NCBI GenBank assembly: GCA_001592145.1 | Contig: BCWJ01000007.1 | Span: forward strand, 115,591-179,590 | Direction of reading: 5' to 3' | Length of the DNA stretch: 64,000 bases | DNA from: Xylanimicrobium pachnodae JCM 13526 = NBRC 107786 | Lineage (GTDB): Bacteria > Actinomycetota > Actinomycetes > Actinomycetales > Cellulomonadaceae | In this document: piece by piece, positions 26,739 through 34,941 of the stretch | Position numbering within the stretch: position 1 is the first letter of the stretch | How the letters are laid out: every line of letters starts with the position of its first letter | Translations under genes and position numbers: made by a program | The notes under the pieces: generated by a model | Told to the model about the DNA's origin: nothing | Database searches by the model: none | The model's input: the letters and a program-made list of their open reading frames with translations, nothing else

Positions 26739-28442
26739 CTACCGGGCCAACGGTGAGAGCGAGGCGAGCTGGTCGCGGACCTTGGCCCGCAGCGCCTTGC
26801 CGAGCATCGACTTGGGCAGGTCGCCGATGACGTAGAAGTCGCGCGGGACCTTGTACCCGGTCAGACGGTCCTTGCACCACGCGCGCAACTCGGCGTGGGT
26901 GACGGCGGTGCCGTCCACGAGCACGACGGCGGCGACGACGCGCTCCCCGCCCGCGTGCTCGTCAGGCAACCCGACCACCGCGGCGTCGGCGACCGACGCG
27001 TGCGTGGTGAGCACCTGCTCGACCTCGGTGGGCGAGACGTTGAAGCCGCCGTGGATGATCAGCTCCTTGACGCGGTCCACGATCGTGGTGAAGCCGTCCT
27101 CGTCCACGGTCACCAGGTCGCCGGTACGCAGCCAGCCTCCGGGCAGCAGGGTCTTGGCCGTCTCGTCCTCGTTGTGCCAGTACCCGCCGAACACCTGCGG
27201 GCCACGCACGAGGAGCTCGCCGCGCTCACCCTGGGCGACCGGCTTGGTGGGGTCGTCGGGGTCGACGACCAACATCTCGGTGCTCGGGAACGGGACGCCG
27301 ATCGTGCCGGTGCGACGGGACGGCGCGAACGGGTTACCCAGGCACACCGGCGACGCCTCCGTCATGCCATACCCCTCGACGAGCAGCCCGCCCGAGACCG
27401 ACTCCCACAGCTCGACCGTGGATGTGGGCAACGACATCGCGCCGGAGATGCAGTACTTCGCCGAGCGCAGGCTGATGCCCCGCTCCTTCGCCCGCCTCGC
27501 CGTGGCCTCGTAGATCGGCGGCACCGCACAGTAGACGGTGGGCGGGTGCTTGGCGGCGGCGTCGAGCACCAGGTCGACGTCGAACGAGGGGAACAGCACG
27601 ATCCGCCCCTGCTTGAGGACGCCGTACGTCATGAACAGCGTCATGCCGAAGGCGTGGAACATCGGCAGGATCGCGTAGAACACCTCGGAGCGGTACTGCG
27701 CCCCGTGCATCCACGCCTCACCCTGGAGCGCGTTCGAGTAGAGGTTCCTGTGGCTGAGCATCGCGCCCTTGGGGCGACCGGTCGTGCCGGACGTGTACTG
27801 GATGACGGCGAGGTCATCGACCGTCGGACGCGGGTGGGCCGGGTCCAGACGCGGCGAGGCGAGCAGCTGCTCCCAGCTCGTCGTCCCCGGCGCGGGCTGG
27901 GTCAGCTTGTCGCGCGTGGCACGCAGCTTCTTCAGCGGCAGCGCCAGCGCAACCTGCTTGAGTCGCGGGAACGCCTTGAGGATGTTGACCGCCACGATGT
28001 GGTCGAGCTCGATGTCGGACGGCTGGTCGCGCAGCTTCGGCACGGCGGCGTCCCAGGCGATGACGACGCGGGCTCCGTGGTCCTCGAACATGTGCCGCAG
28101 CTCACGCGCCGTGTACAGCGGGTTGTGCTCGACGACGATCGCGCCCAGTCGCAGCACCGCGTAGAACGCCACGATGTGCTGCGGGCAGTTCGGCAACATG
28201 ATCGCCACCCGGTCCCCCGCACCGACCCCGAGCGCCCGCAGCCCCTCCGCAGCGCGCTCGATCTGCTCACCGAGCTCGGCATACGTCGTCTCGCGCCCGA
28301 AGAACTCCGTCGCCACCGACGAGCCGGCCTGCGCCACCGACCGTTCGTAGAGCGAGACCAACGACTCGGTCGGGACCACGATCCGCGCCGGCACCCCGTC
28401 CTGGTAGTGGCGGGTCCACGACGCGGCATCCACGGTGTCCAT
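26739..28442 (-). CDS. Long-chain fatty acid-CoA ligase (AMP-forming)
   Basis: A 567-residue acyl-activating enzyme. ATP P-loop YTSGTTGRPKGAM, gate region LPMFHAFG, VEGYGMTEASPV, GWLRTGDLVTVDEDG, the hinge DRVKELIIHGGFNVSP and the C-terminal catalytic Lys in LPKSMLGKALR. It makes acyl-CoA from a fatty acid, ATP and CoA at the cytoplasmic membrane. ATG 28442 has GGAGG 8 nt upstream. It is transcribed away from nrdJ. Confidence 0.92.
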   Translation of the reverse strand: MDTVDAASWTRHYQDGVPARIVVPTESLVSLYERSVAQAGSSVATEFFGRETTYAELGEQIERAAEGLRALGVGAGDRVAIMLPNCPQHIVAFYAVLRLGAIVVEHNPLYTARELRHMFEDHGARVVIAWDAAVPKLRDQPSDIELDHIVAVNILKAFPRLKQVALALPLKKLRATRDKLTQPAPGTTSWEQLLASPRLDPAHPRPTVDDLAVIQYTSGTTGRPKGAMLSHRNLYSNALQGEAWMHGAQYRSEVFYAILPMFHAFGMTLFMTYGVLKQGRIVLFPSFDVDLVLDAAAKHPPTVYCAVPPIYEATARRAKERGISLRSAKYCISGAMSLPTSTVELWESVSGGLLVEGYGMTEASPVCLGNPFAPSRRTGTIGVPFPSTEMLVVDPDDPTKPVAQGERGELLVRGPQVFGGYWHNEDETAKTLLPGGWLRTGDLVTVDEDGFTTIVDRVKELIIHGGFNVSPTEVEQVLTTHASVADAAVVGLPDEHAGGERVVAAVVLVDGTAVTHAELRAWCKDRLTGYKVPRDFYVIGDLPKSMLGKALRAKVRDQLASLSPLAR

Positions 28443-28550
28443 GCCCGCATCCTCCCAGGCGCAGGCGCACAGCACTGGGCCCGCCGCACTCGAGGCGTCG
28501 GGTCTTCGTTCCCGGGTCACGCGCGGATCGCAGGAGACGACACCTGGTCA

Positions 28551-28598
28551 ACCCTACATATTGGGGTTACTGGCGGCATTGGCCCCTAGGTGTAGTGT
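28551..28598. promoter_or_regulatory. Two NrdR-like boxes and promoter upstream of nrdJ
   Basis: Box 1 ACCCTACATATTGGGG (28551-28566) and box 2 CCCCTAGGTGTAGTGT (28583-28598) each share about 11 of 16 positions with the NrdR consensus acaCwAtATaTwGtgt, and their starts are 32 bp apart, three helical turns as NrdR requires. TAGTGT at 28593-28598 can serve as the -10 of nrdJ, so bound NrdR would block it. This leaves a 120-nt leader before ATG 28726. Confidence 0.6.
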
Positions 28599-28725
28599 TT
28601 GAGTGCTTCAGGGCTACATCTCTGTCATTCGTGGTGGTCGGCGCCCGGGGCGCCGCGCGAGCGCCCGGCTGCTCCGGCCACCCGCCTACTGAACGACGTC
28701 CGCATCCGACCGAAGAAGAGAACCC

Positions 28726-30852
28726 ATGCGCACCTTCCAGCTCCCGGACTCCTTCGTCGCCCCGTACGCCGACCGGCGCGTCCCGTGGGGCTACTCCGAC
28801 GCCGCCGGGAACTCCCTGGGCGAGATCACCTTCCTGCGCACCTACTCGCGCCAGCGCGAGGACGGCACCAAGGAGCGCTGGCACGAGGTGTGCCGCCGGG
28901 TCGTCGAGGGGATGTTCTCCATCCTCAAGGACCACATGAGCGCCCACCGCCTGCCCTGGGACGAGGAGGCGGCCATGGCCACCGCCCGCGACGCCTACGA
29001 GCGGCTCTTCGAGCTCAAGTGGTGCCCGCCGGGACGGGGCCTGTGGGTGATGGGTACGCCGCTGGTCAACGAGGTCGGCAACTCCGCGCCGCTGCAGAAC
29101 TGCGCCTTCGTCTCGACGGACGACATGACCGCCGAGGACCCGTCCGGCCCCTTCGCCTTCCTCATGGAGGCCTCCATGCTCGGCGTGGGCGTCGGCTTCG
29201 ACACGGCAGGCGCCAAGAAGGGCTTCACCATCCACGAGCCGACGGTGCACGGACCGACCACCCGCCTGGAGCTCGACGCCGACGGTCGGGCGCTACCAGC
29301 GGTAGTCGCGGCCGGCACGCCCGTGCTCACCATCCCCGACACCCGCGAGGGCTGGGTCGCCTCCACCACCACGGTCATCGACGCCTACCTCAAAGGCACG
29401 GTGCTGCCGGTGCTGGACTACTCCCACATCCGCCCCAAGGGCGCTCCCATCAAGACCTTCGGTGGCACCGCCGCAGGCCCCGAACCCCTGCACCGCCTCC
29501 ACACCGCGATCAGCAAGGCGTTCCAGGGCCGCGGCGGCCAGGCGCTCACCACACGCGACATCGCCGACATCGGCAACCTCATCGGTGTATGCGTCGTCGC
29601 CGGCAACGTGCGACGCTCCGCGGAGATCCTCCTCGGCGAGATCGACGATCCGGACTTCCTCGACCTGAAGAACCCCGAGGTCTTCCCCGAGCGCAACTCC
29701 TACGACCCGGCCAGCCCCGGCTGGGCGTGGATGAGCAACAACTCCGTCGTCGTCGATTCCGGAACCGATCTCTCAGGCATCACCGAGGCGATCGCCCGCA
29801 ACGGTGAGCCGGGCGTCATCTGGCTCGACACCACCCGCGCCTACGGCCGCCTGGCCGACCCGGCGGACCACAAGGACTACCGGGTCAAGGGATACAACCC
29901 GTGCGGCGAGCAGCCGCTGGAGTCCTTCGAGTGCTGCACGCTCGTGGAGACCTTTCCCTCGCGGGCCTCGTCCAAGCAGGACTACCTGGACACCCTGCGG
30001 ATCGCGTTCCTCTACGGCAAGACGGTCACGCTGCTCCCGACCCACTGGGAGCGCACCAACGCGGTCATGCAGCGCAACCGCCGCGTGGGCACCTCGATGT
30101 CGGGCATCACCGACTTCGTGGACAACCACGGCGTGGAGACGATGCGGGATTGGATGGACGAGGGCTACCGGCTGATCCGCGACTGGGACGTCCACCTGGC
30201 GGAGATTCTCGCGGTGCGCGAGTCGATCCGCACCACGACGGTCAAGCCCAGCGGAACCGTCAGCATCCTGGCCGGCGTCTCTCCGGGCGTCCACTGGGCA
30301 CCGGGCGGCACCTACTTCAACCGAGCCGTCCGCTTCCGGAACGAGGACCCGCTCGTCACCCTGTTCCGCGCCGCGGGCTACCGGGTGGAGCCGGCCGCCG
30401 AGGACCCGTCGGGCACCACGGTCATCTTCTTCCCCATCAAGGCCCCCGCCCGCCGGTCCGAGAAAGACGTTCCCCTGCTGGAGAAGGCCGAGCTGGCCGC
30501 GCTAGCGCAAGGGCACTGGTCGGACAACTCGGTGTCGGTGACGCTCTCCTTCGACCCCGCGAGCGAGAGCGGCGACGTGGCCGACGTCCTGCGTGACTTC
30601 GCCGGCCGACTGAAGACGGCCTCGTTCCTCCCGCAGGGCAACTTCGTCTTCCCCCAGATGCCCTACACCCAGATCACCGCAAAGGAGTACCAGGCCGCCT
30701 CCAGGACGCTGACCCCGGCGTTCCTCGACGCGATCTACGACGGCGACCTGGAGACGATCGACGCCATCGGCGAGGCGTTCTGCGACACCGGGGACTGCGA
30801 GCTCGACGAGATCAAGATCAACGCGGAGTTCACCGCGACCCCATCGACGTAG
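28726..30852 (+). CDS. nrdJ: Adenosylcobalamin-dependent ribonucleoside-triphosphate reductase (class II)
   Basis: A 708-residue monomeric class II reductase, of the Lactobacillus leichmannii size class. It reduces NTPs to dNTPs with a thiyl radical made by adenosylcobalamin, independent of oxygen. Visible: PLQNCAFVSTDD (first redox Cys), the active-site stretch NPCGEQPLESFECCTLVET carrying the radical Cys and the second redox Cys, KPSGTVSILAGVSPGVH, and a C-terminal C-x4-C pair (CDTGDC) that would reload the dithiol. A chance oddity is 17 residues after that pair. Paired NrdR-like boxes precede it. Confidence 0.93.
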   Translation: MRTFQLPDSFVAPYADRRVPWGYSDAAGNSLGEITFLRTYSRQREDGTKERWHEVCRRVVEGMFSILKDHMSAHRLPWDEEAAMATARDAYERLFELKWCPPGRGLWVMGTPLVNEVGNSAPLQNCAFVSTDDMTAEDPSGPFAFLMEASMLGVGVGFDTAGAKKGFTIHEPTVHGPTTRLELDADGRALPAVVAAGTPVLTIPDTREGWVASTTTVIDAYLKGTVLPVLDYSHIRPKGAPIKTFGGTAAGPEPLHRLHTAISKAFQGRGGQALTTRDIADIGNLIGVCVVAGNVRRSAEILLGEIDDPDFLDLKNPEVFPERNSYDPASPGWAWMSNNSVVVDSGTDLSGITEAIARNGEPGVIWLDTTRAYGRLADPADHKDYRVKGYNPCGEQPLESFECCTLVETFPSRASSKQDYLDTLRIAFLYGKTVTLLPTHWERTNAVMQRNRRVGTSMSGITDFVDNHGVETMRDWMDEGYRLIRDWDVHLAEILAVRESIRTTTVKPSGTVSILAGVSPGVHWAPGGTYFNRAVRFRNEDPLVTLFRAAGYRVEPAAEDPSGTTVIFFPIKAPARRSEKDVPLLEKAELAALAQGHWSDNSVSVTLSFDPASESGDVADVLRDFAGRLKTASFLPQGNFVFPQMPYTQITAKEYQAASRTLTPAFLDAIYDGDLETIDAIGEAFCDTGDCELDEIKINAEFTATPST

Positions 30853-30893
30853 GACAACTCGCTCAATGACGGTGATGAACCGCGTGGGGTCAG

Positions 30894-31107
30894 CTACCCG
30901 AGGCGCAGTGCCGAGCAGTCGAGGGCGTTGCGCGCGTCGGTGAGGTCGCGGTGCGACCAAGCAGCGTTCAGGGCGGCGGCAGCCCGATCGGTGTCACGGC
31001 GTTCGCGCCTCGGTCTCGGGTCCGATGCCGAGCGGCGACGGTGACGTGAGCTCCTCGGCGAATCAGGTCGAGCCGCACAGACACACGATCTCCGGGCGCC
31101 CGCTCAT
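30894..31107 (-). pseudogene. Decayed nucleoside 2-deoxyribosyltransferase-like gene
   Basis: ATG 31107 overlaps the stop of the upstream maltokinase-cap gene (ATGA) and begins MSGRPEIVCLCGST, the N-terminus of the small nucleoside deoxyribosyltransferase-like family (EIVCLCGSTRF). The next codon is TGA where Arg (CGA) is expected, then FAEELTSP continues. After about 60 nt the frame ends. A C-terminal-looking remnant (NAAWSHRDLTDARNALDCSALRLG, cited as NAAWSHRDL and NALDCSALRLG) in another frame ends at 30894. The gene was once the second gene of an operon and is now broken. Confidence 0.6.
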
Positions 31108-31664
31108 GCGAGGTACGCCAGGACGGTCGGCTCTGACACGCCCGCCCACGTCCCGGTCAAGGTCGGGCCCGACGACGACGCCCCCTCGCGCAGCGGCTCG
31201 CGCACGACGACGATGCCGGCGCCGTCGGGCACTACTCCCCCGCTGCCTCGGACCTGCATGCTCGGGTCACGGCGGACGGGGCCCTCGGGAGTCTCGACGA
31301 CCAGTTCGACCTGCCCGTCCGCCTCGGCGATGACTCGCAGCAGCTCGGCCCGGTAGACCGGGTCCCCCATGGCGTCGTAGACCCAGCGACGGCCGAGCAC
31401 CGAGTGCTCCATCGTGCCGACCAGGAAGGCCTCCGCGCCGTCGAGCGGGGCCCCGCGGTAGGTCAGCGGGACATGGAACGTGCGGCCGCCGACCTCGACC
31501 AGGTGCGACTCGATACCGACCTCCCCTGCCGGGTCGTCGAACCGGTAGGCGCCGACGAGCCGCACCGCCCCGGCGTCGCCGGCGAACCAGGGCTGACCAG
31601 GCAACCATGCCGCGATCAGCTCGGCCTTGGTCGGGGTCAGCGTCGCCTGGTGCAGCATCGCCAT
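31104..31664 (-). CDS. Maltokinase N-terminal cap-like protein
   Basis: A 186-residue protein matching the cap domain found at the N-terminus of maltokinases and as stand-alone actinobacterial proteins: LHQATLTPTKAELIAAWLPG, YRFDDPAGEVGIESHLVEVG, VPLTYRGAPLDGAE and GTMEHSVLGRRWVYDAMGDPVY. Stand-alone forms have no known activity. ATG 31664 aligns with the family start. Its stop overlaps the start of the decayed gene that follows. Confidence 0.75.
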   Translation of the reverse strand: MAMLHQATLTPTKAELIAAWLPGQPWFAGDAGAVRLVGAYRFDDPAGEVGIESHLVEVGGRTFHVPLTYRGAPLDGAEAFLVGTMEHSVLGRRWVYDAMGDPVYRAELLRVIAEADGQVELVVETPEGPVRRDPSMQVRGSGGVVPDGAGIVVVREPLREGASSSGPTLTGTWAGVSEPTVLAYLA

Positions 31665-31787
31665 GCCCGCATCCCACCACACGGCGCGCTTCGGTCGCCG
31701 TGCCAGCAATGATGCGGTTCCTGATTCTTGCCGGACGACTCGCGGTACGGACGACGACGGGAGGCTTGCCGTCGCTACTCTGGACGG

Positions 31788-32027
31788 GTGGGAGTGGACA
31801 AGTCGGCGTACGGCCCGAACGGCGAGTACCTGGGCACCGGCAGCGGTGGCGCGGCCGGTGCGTTCGGCCAGCTCATCGACCCGTTCCAGCCGTCCCAGCA
31901 GTACCTCACCGAGGAGCGTGAGCGCCAGCGCCTCGACATCGCGCAGCGCCCCGTGACGGGGGACCCGAACGGTGAGATCGACCTGGACTCGGGCGTCGTG
32001 GTCATCGCCACCGATCCGACACCGTAG
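31788..32027 (+). CDS. Small hypothetical protein, 79 residues
   Basis: Not recognised. Polar, Gly-rich start (VGVDKSAYGPNGEYLGTGSGG), then an amphipathic stretch FGQLIDPFQPSQQYLTEERER and an acidic end. GTG 31788 (or GTG 31794) has TACTCT 6 nt upstream (31776-31781), a leaderless arrangement that supports expression. Divergent from the maltokinase-cap gene. Confidence 0.55.
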   Translation: MGVDKSAYGPNGEYLGTGSGGAAGAFGQLIDPFQPSQQYLTEERERQRLDIAQRPVTGDPNGEIDLDSGVVVIATDPTP

Positions 32028-32065
32028 GCGTCCCGTCGACGCGGCGCGCACGCGAAGGTGGCCCT

Positions 32066-32386
32066 TCAGGGCCTCGGCAGCCCCCGGTCACACCCCGCGT
32101 TCCAGCGGTCGACGATGAGCCGAAGCTGGCGGCTGGTGACCTGACGATCGGAGCGGCGCTCGGCGCGCCGGCGGGAACCCTCGCGACACAGCTCGCACGG
32201 GCACACCCCGCGGCCGTCCCACAGCAACTGCCAGTGGCACCGGCCGGGACGCGACCACAGCGCGTCGCCGTCGAGCGGGTCAGGAAGATCGCACACGCCG
32301 TCGGTGTGGTCGTGCACCTCAACGCTGGGAACGTCGTGGCGGGCGACACGGACCCACAAGGGCGCATGGGCATCGGTACGAGACAC
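32066..32386 (-). CDS. Hypothetical Cys-containing protein, 106 residues
   Basis: Not recognised. The middle contains a cluster CHWQLLWDGRGVCPCELC followed by an Arg-rich helix (REGSRRRAERRSDRQVTSRQ) and RWNAGC; four Cys in 19 residues suggest a metal knuckle. GTG 32386 has GGAGG 5 nt upstream. The 250 bp between this gene and the next (32387-32642) hold no further gene that I can support. Confidence 0.5.
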   Translation of the reverse strand: MSRTDAHAPLWVRVARHDVPSVEVHDHTDGVCDLPDPLDGDALWSRPGRCHWQLLWDGRGVCPCELCREGSRRRAERRSDRQVTSRQLRLIVDRWNAGCDRGLPRP

Positions 32387-32642
32387 GGGGGCCTCCGAAG
32401 GGCTCAAAATGCCCCGGCCCGCGATCCCTCGGCGAAGGACGAACCGGGGCTATGTTCTGAGCCTCCACGGCGCTCGTGTCCTCATGGCCTCATCGTCGCA
32501 TGAGTCCCCGCCACCTCGTCCACAGGGACGCCACGAGCCACGTCCTCTACGAATGGGAGACGGTCATCGTCCGCGAGGGACGGTCACCCGCATCCAATGT
32601 CCGCGCCGGCGCGGTCCGCACACACGTCGGCCGCACGCGACG

Positions 32643-33758
32643 TCAGTCGGGGCGGCGGCGCCAGCGGCTCTCGCCGCGGTCGAGCTCCCACTCCTCGACC
32701 TCTGCACCGTCGTCGCGTCCGGCGGGCGGGCCCGTCAGCCAGAACGTGGCGTCCGGGTCCCAGCCCGCCAGGACGGATGCGACGCCCTCCGCGATCGGCA
32801 CCAGCAGCCCCGCCGTCGTCAGGTACCCGCCGACGGTGAGGTGGACGCCGTCGACGTCCTGCGCGACGGCAGCCCAGTCCGGCTGGACCCACGTGCCTGG
32901 GTCGGCGCCCGTGACCCGGTACCAGTCGTGCCGCCGGGACGCCGTGACCTCCAGCGGGTAGCGGCGGCACAGGGCCGCCCATGCCGCGGGCCCATCGATC
33001 TCCACGACCCGCGCGTCCACCGGAACTGCGACCGGGCACACCGTGGCACGCTCCCACCCGAACCCGTCCTCGACGAGGAACCCCACCGGGCCGGCCTTGC
33101 CGCGGTGCCGCGTGGTGCGCGCGATCGCCCATGGCGGGGTCGACCACCAGGTACCCGAGAAGGACGCGACCGGATCCTGGGGCCGGTCGCGCCGTGCGCC
33201 GGCCTCCTCGGCGGCGGCTGCCGCGCGCCACGCATCGAGCTCCACCCGGCCCCCCGTGCGTGCCTCGTTGGGCACCCCGTCGGTGTGCCAGACGACGGCG
33301 CACTGCGCGAACCGGTCCAGCGGCGTCGTCCACCACGCGGCCGCGGGCGAGGCTCCGACGGCGGCGGCCATCGGCTCCAGCGCTGCTCGCACCTCGGGCA
33401 GCGCCGCGAGGACATCCTCGCCGTCGGGCTCCTGCCAGTACCGCGCGGTGTTGACGGCTTCGTCCAGCGCCTGCCACAGTTCGGCCTCAGTCGGCCCCGC
33501 CGCGCCAATTCGCAGTCGGGGCGCCCGCCCGAGCGCCGCCACGACGTCGGGAACAGACCCGGGTGGGTTCTCGACGCGACCACCGCCGAGACTGAACATC
33601 ACGCGTGAGGTGCCTGCCCCGGGGTCAAGCGTGTGGGCGGCATAGAACGCCGCCTGCCGCACGTCCTCGTCGAGCAACACGGCAGCCTGAAGGCACAGGC
33701 GACGCCCGCGCGGCCCCGACAGGAGCGCGGCGGCGTCGAGCATCGGTGCGGCCGTCAT
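32643..33758 (-). CDS. Hypothetical protein, 371 residues
   Basis: Not recognised. Alanine- and tryptophan-rich, soluble, with no membrane segments; segments such as TEAELWQALDEAVNTARYWQEPDGEDVLAA (cited as AELWQALDEAV and ARYWQEPDGEDVL) and FSGTWWSTPPWAIARTTR look conserved in style. ATG 33758 has TAGCCT 7 nt upstream on the coding strand (33766-33771), a leaderless arrangement. Codon use is that of the host. Function unknown. Confidence 0.6.
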   Translation of the reverse strand: MTAAPMLDAAALLSGPRGRRLCLQAAVLLDEDVRQAAFYAAHTLDPGAGTSRVMFSLGGGRVENPPGSVPDVVAALGRAPRLRIGAAGPTEAELWQALDEAVNTARYWQEPDGEDVLAALPEVRAALEPMAAAVGASPAAAWWTTPLDRFAQCAVVWHTDGVPNEARTGGRVELDAWRAAAAAEEAGARRDRPQDPVASFSGTWWSTPPWAIARTTRHRGKAGPVGFLVEDGFGWERATVCPVAVPVDARVVEIDGPAAWAALCRRYPLEVTASRRHDWYRVTGADPGTWVQPDWAAVAQDVDGVHLTVGGYLTTAGLLVPIAEGVASVLAGWDPDATFWLTGPPAGRDDGAEVEEWELDRGESRWRRRPD

Positions 33759-33808
33759 GCCCGCCAGGCTAGCGGCCGCCGACAGGCGTCACTCGGGTGT
33801 ATGACGGG

Positions 33809-34180
33809 TCATCGACCCCACGCAGTGTCGAGCAACTGCCGAAGGATCGCGGTCTTCTGCGGGTCCGCCCGGTACGTCTCCAGCCGCGACACGGCGAGCC
33901 GGTAGACCTGGTCGTCGGCACGCCGTCCGATGACCCAGACGACGACGATCGTGCCGTCGTCGCGCACGTCGTAGACGATCCGGAACTCACGGTTCCCGAC
34001 GACCAGCTTGCGGAGTCCGGTCAGGTTCCCAGCGCCGCGCGACCCGAGCGGCGCACCGCGTTGCGCCGGCTCGGTGCGCAACTCCTCGATTCCCTTCGCG
34101 ACGATCCGCCGGGCCGTTCCGTCGAGATCACGGAGGTCTTCCTTCGCCTCGTCCAGCAGCAGGATGCGCGCTGCGGTCAC
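33809..34180 (-). CDS. RelE/ParE-family toxin
   Basis: A 123-residue type II toxin of the RelE/ParE fold: AKEDLRDLDGTARRIVAKGIEEL, PLGSRGAGNLTGLRKLVVGNREFRIVYDV and VVVWVIGRRADDQVYRLA. RelE-type members cleave mRNA on the ribosome, ParE-type members poison gyrase; the sequence does not decide. GTG 34180 overlaps the stop of the antitoxin gene (GTGA), so the two are translationally coupled. Confidence 0.88.
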   Translation of the reverse strand: MTAARILLLDEAKEDLRDLDGTARRIVAKGIEELRTEPAQRGAPLGSRGAGNLTGLRKLVVGNREFRIVYDVRDDGTIVVVWVIGRRADDQVYRLAVSRLETYRADPQKTAILRQLLDTAWGR

Positions 34181-34497
34181 GCCTCGGCCTCGACGTCCGC
34201 GTCACCCAGGGCAGTCAGGTCGATGCCGAACTCGGCTGCGACGTCGTTCCAGTCATGCAGCACGGGCTCCGGGGCCGCGCTCATCCGCACGAGAGCCAGT
34301 GCGAGCAGCCGCAGATCTTCCTCGCGCTCATCGAGCACATCGATCTGCTCCATGACGGAGACCGGCGCGACCACGCCGACGGGACGGTTGTTCTTGACGA
34401 CGACGATGGTGCGCCCCGCCTCGACCTCATCCGTGACCGCACCGAAATTGCGGCCCACGTGGCTCGCCGAACGGATGTCCCGGGTGTCCACCTTCAT
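34177..34497 (-). CDS. Phd/YefM-family antitoxin
   Basis: A 106-residue antitoxin. The N-terminal Phd/YefM DNA-binding part reads VDTRDIRSASHVGRNFGAVTDEV, then AGRTIVVVKNNRPVGVVAPVSVMEQ; the acidic C-terminal half (DVLDEREEDLRLL onward) would wrap the toxin. It is followed by the toxin with a 4-nt overlap. A TAGAAT hexamer lies 7 nt before the ATG, inside an inverted repeat (34499-34524), so the pair probably represses itself. Confidence 0.87.
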   Translation of the reverse strand: MKVDTRDIRSASHVGRNFGAVTDEVEAGRTIVVVKNNRPVGVVAPVSVMEQIDVLDEREEDLRLLALALVRMSAAPEPVLHDWNDVAAEFGIDLTALGDADVEAEA

Positions 34498-34498
34498 A

Positions 34499-34524
34499 CG
34501 CAAGATTCTACGCAGTTTCTTGCG
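34499..34524. promoter_or_regulatory. Inverted-repeat operator and -10 of the toxin-antitoxin operon
   Basis: CGCAAGA at 34499-34505 and TCTTGCG at 34518-34524 form an inverted repeat with a 12-bp centre. On the coding (minus) strand it contains TAGAAT (34505-34510), 7 nt before ATG 34497. Binding of the antitoxin here would cover the -10. Confidence 0.6.
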
Positions 34525-34580
34525 CACCGGCACGGTGTGGCGATCACGCTTGGGGCTGGCGCCCATCGCGCGTCTGGCCC

Positions 34581-34790
34581 TCAACGAGCCGACCCGATCA
34601 CCACGAGCATGTCCCTGCGCAGCTCGTCGACGTCGACCCGGATGAGCCGCCCCACGCGGCACACGTGGAGCGTTCCGTCGGCGATGCGGCGGCGCATCGT
34701 CCTGACGCTGACACCGAGGTCGGCGGCCGCTCCCTGCAGCGACTCGAGCCCCCCACGCGGCAGAACCTGCTGCGCCGTCTTCGCTCCCAT
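34581..34790 (-). CDS. Helix-turn-helix DNA-binding protein (excisionase/MerR-like)
   Basis: A 69-residue protein with LESLQGAAADLGVSVRTMRRRIADGTLHVCRVGRLIRV, cited as AAADLGVSVRTMRRRI and GTLHVCRVGRLIRVD: the excisionase-type HTH (DNA-binding domain, excisionase family). AGGAGG lies 5 nt before ATG 34790. It is near relics of a tyrosine recombinase and may be a leftover xis, but this form is also common as a stand-alone regulator. Confidence 0.8.
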   Translation of the reverse strand: MGAKTAQQVLPRGGLESLQGAAADLGVSVRTMRRRIADGTLHVCRVGRLIRVDVDELRRDMLVVIGSAR

Positions 34791-34941
34791 GGTGTCCTCC
34801 TCACTCGCCCGACCACCGGATGCAGTCGTCTCACGAGGAGGTGTGCGGCTGGTGGCAGACATCAAGGGCCAGCCAGGCCCGTGACCTGCCATCGGCCGCC
34901 CGCCGTGGCCCTGTCCCGGCGGGCCGCTCAGAGTGCATTCG

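Noticed and set aside
28443..28725. Cobalamin riboswitch before the B12-dependent reductase
   Set aside because: No B12-box-like conserved core could be seen; the region is explained by NrdR-like boxes and a short leader.
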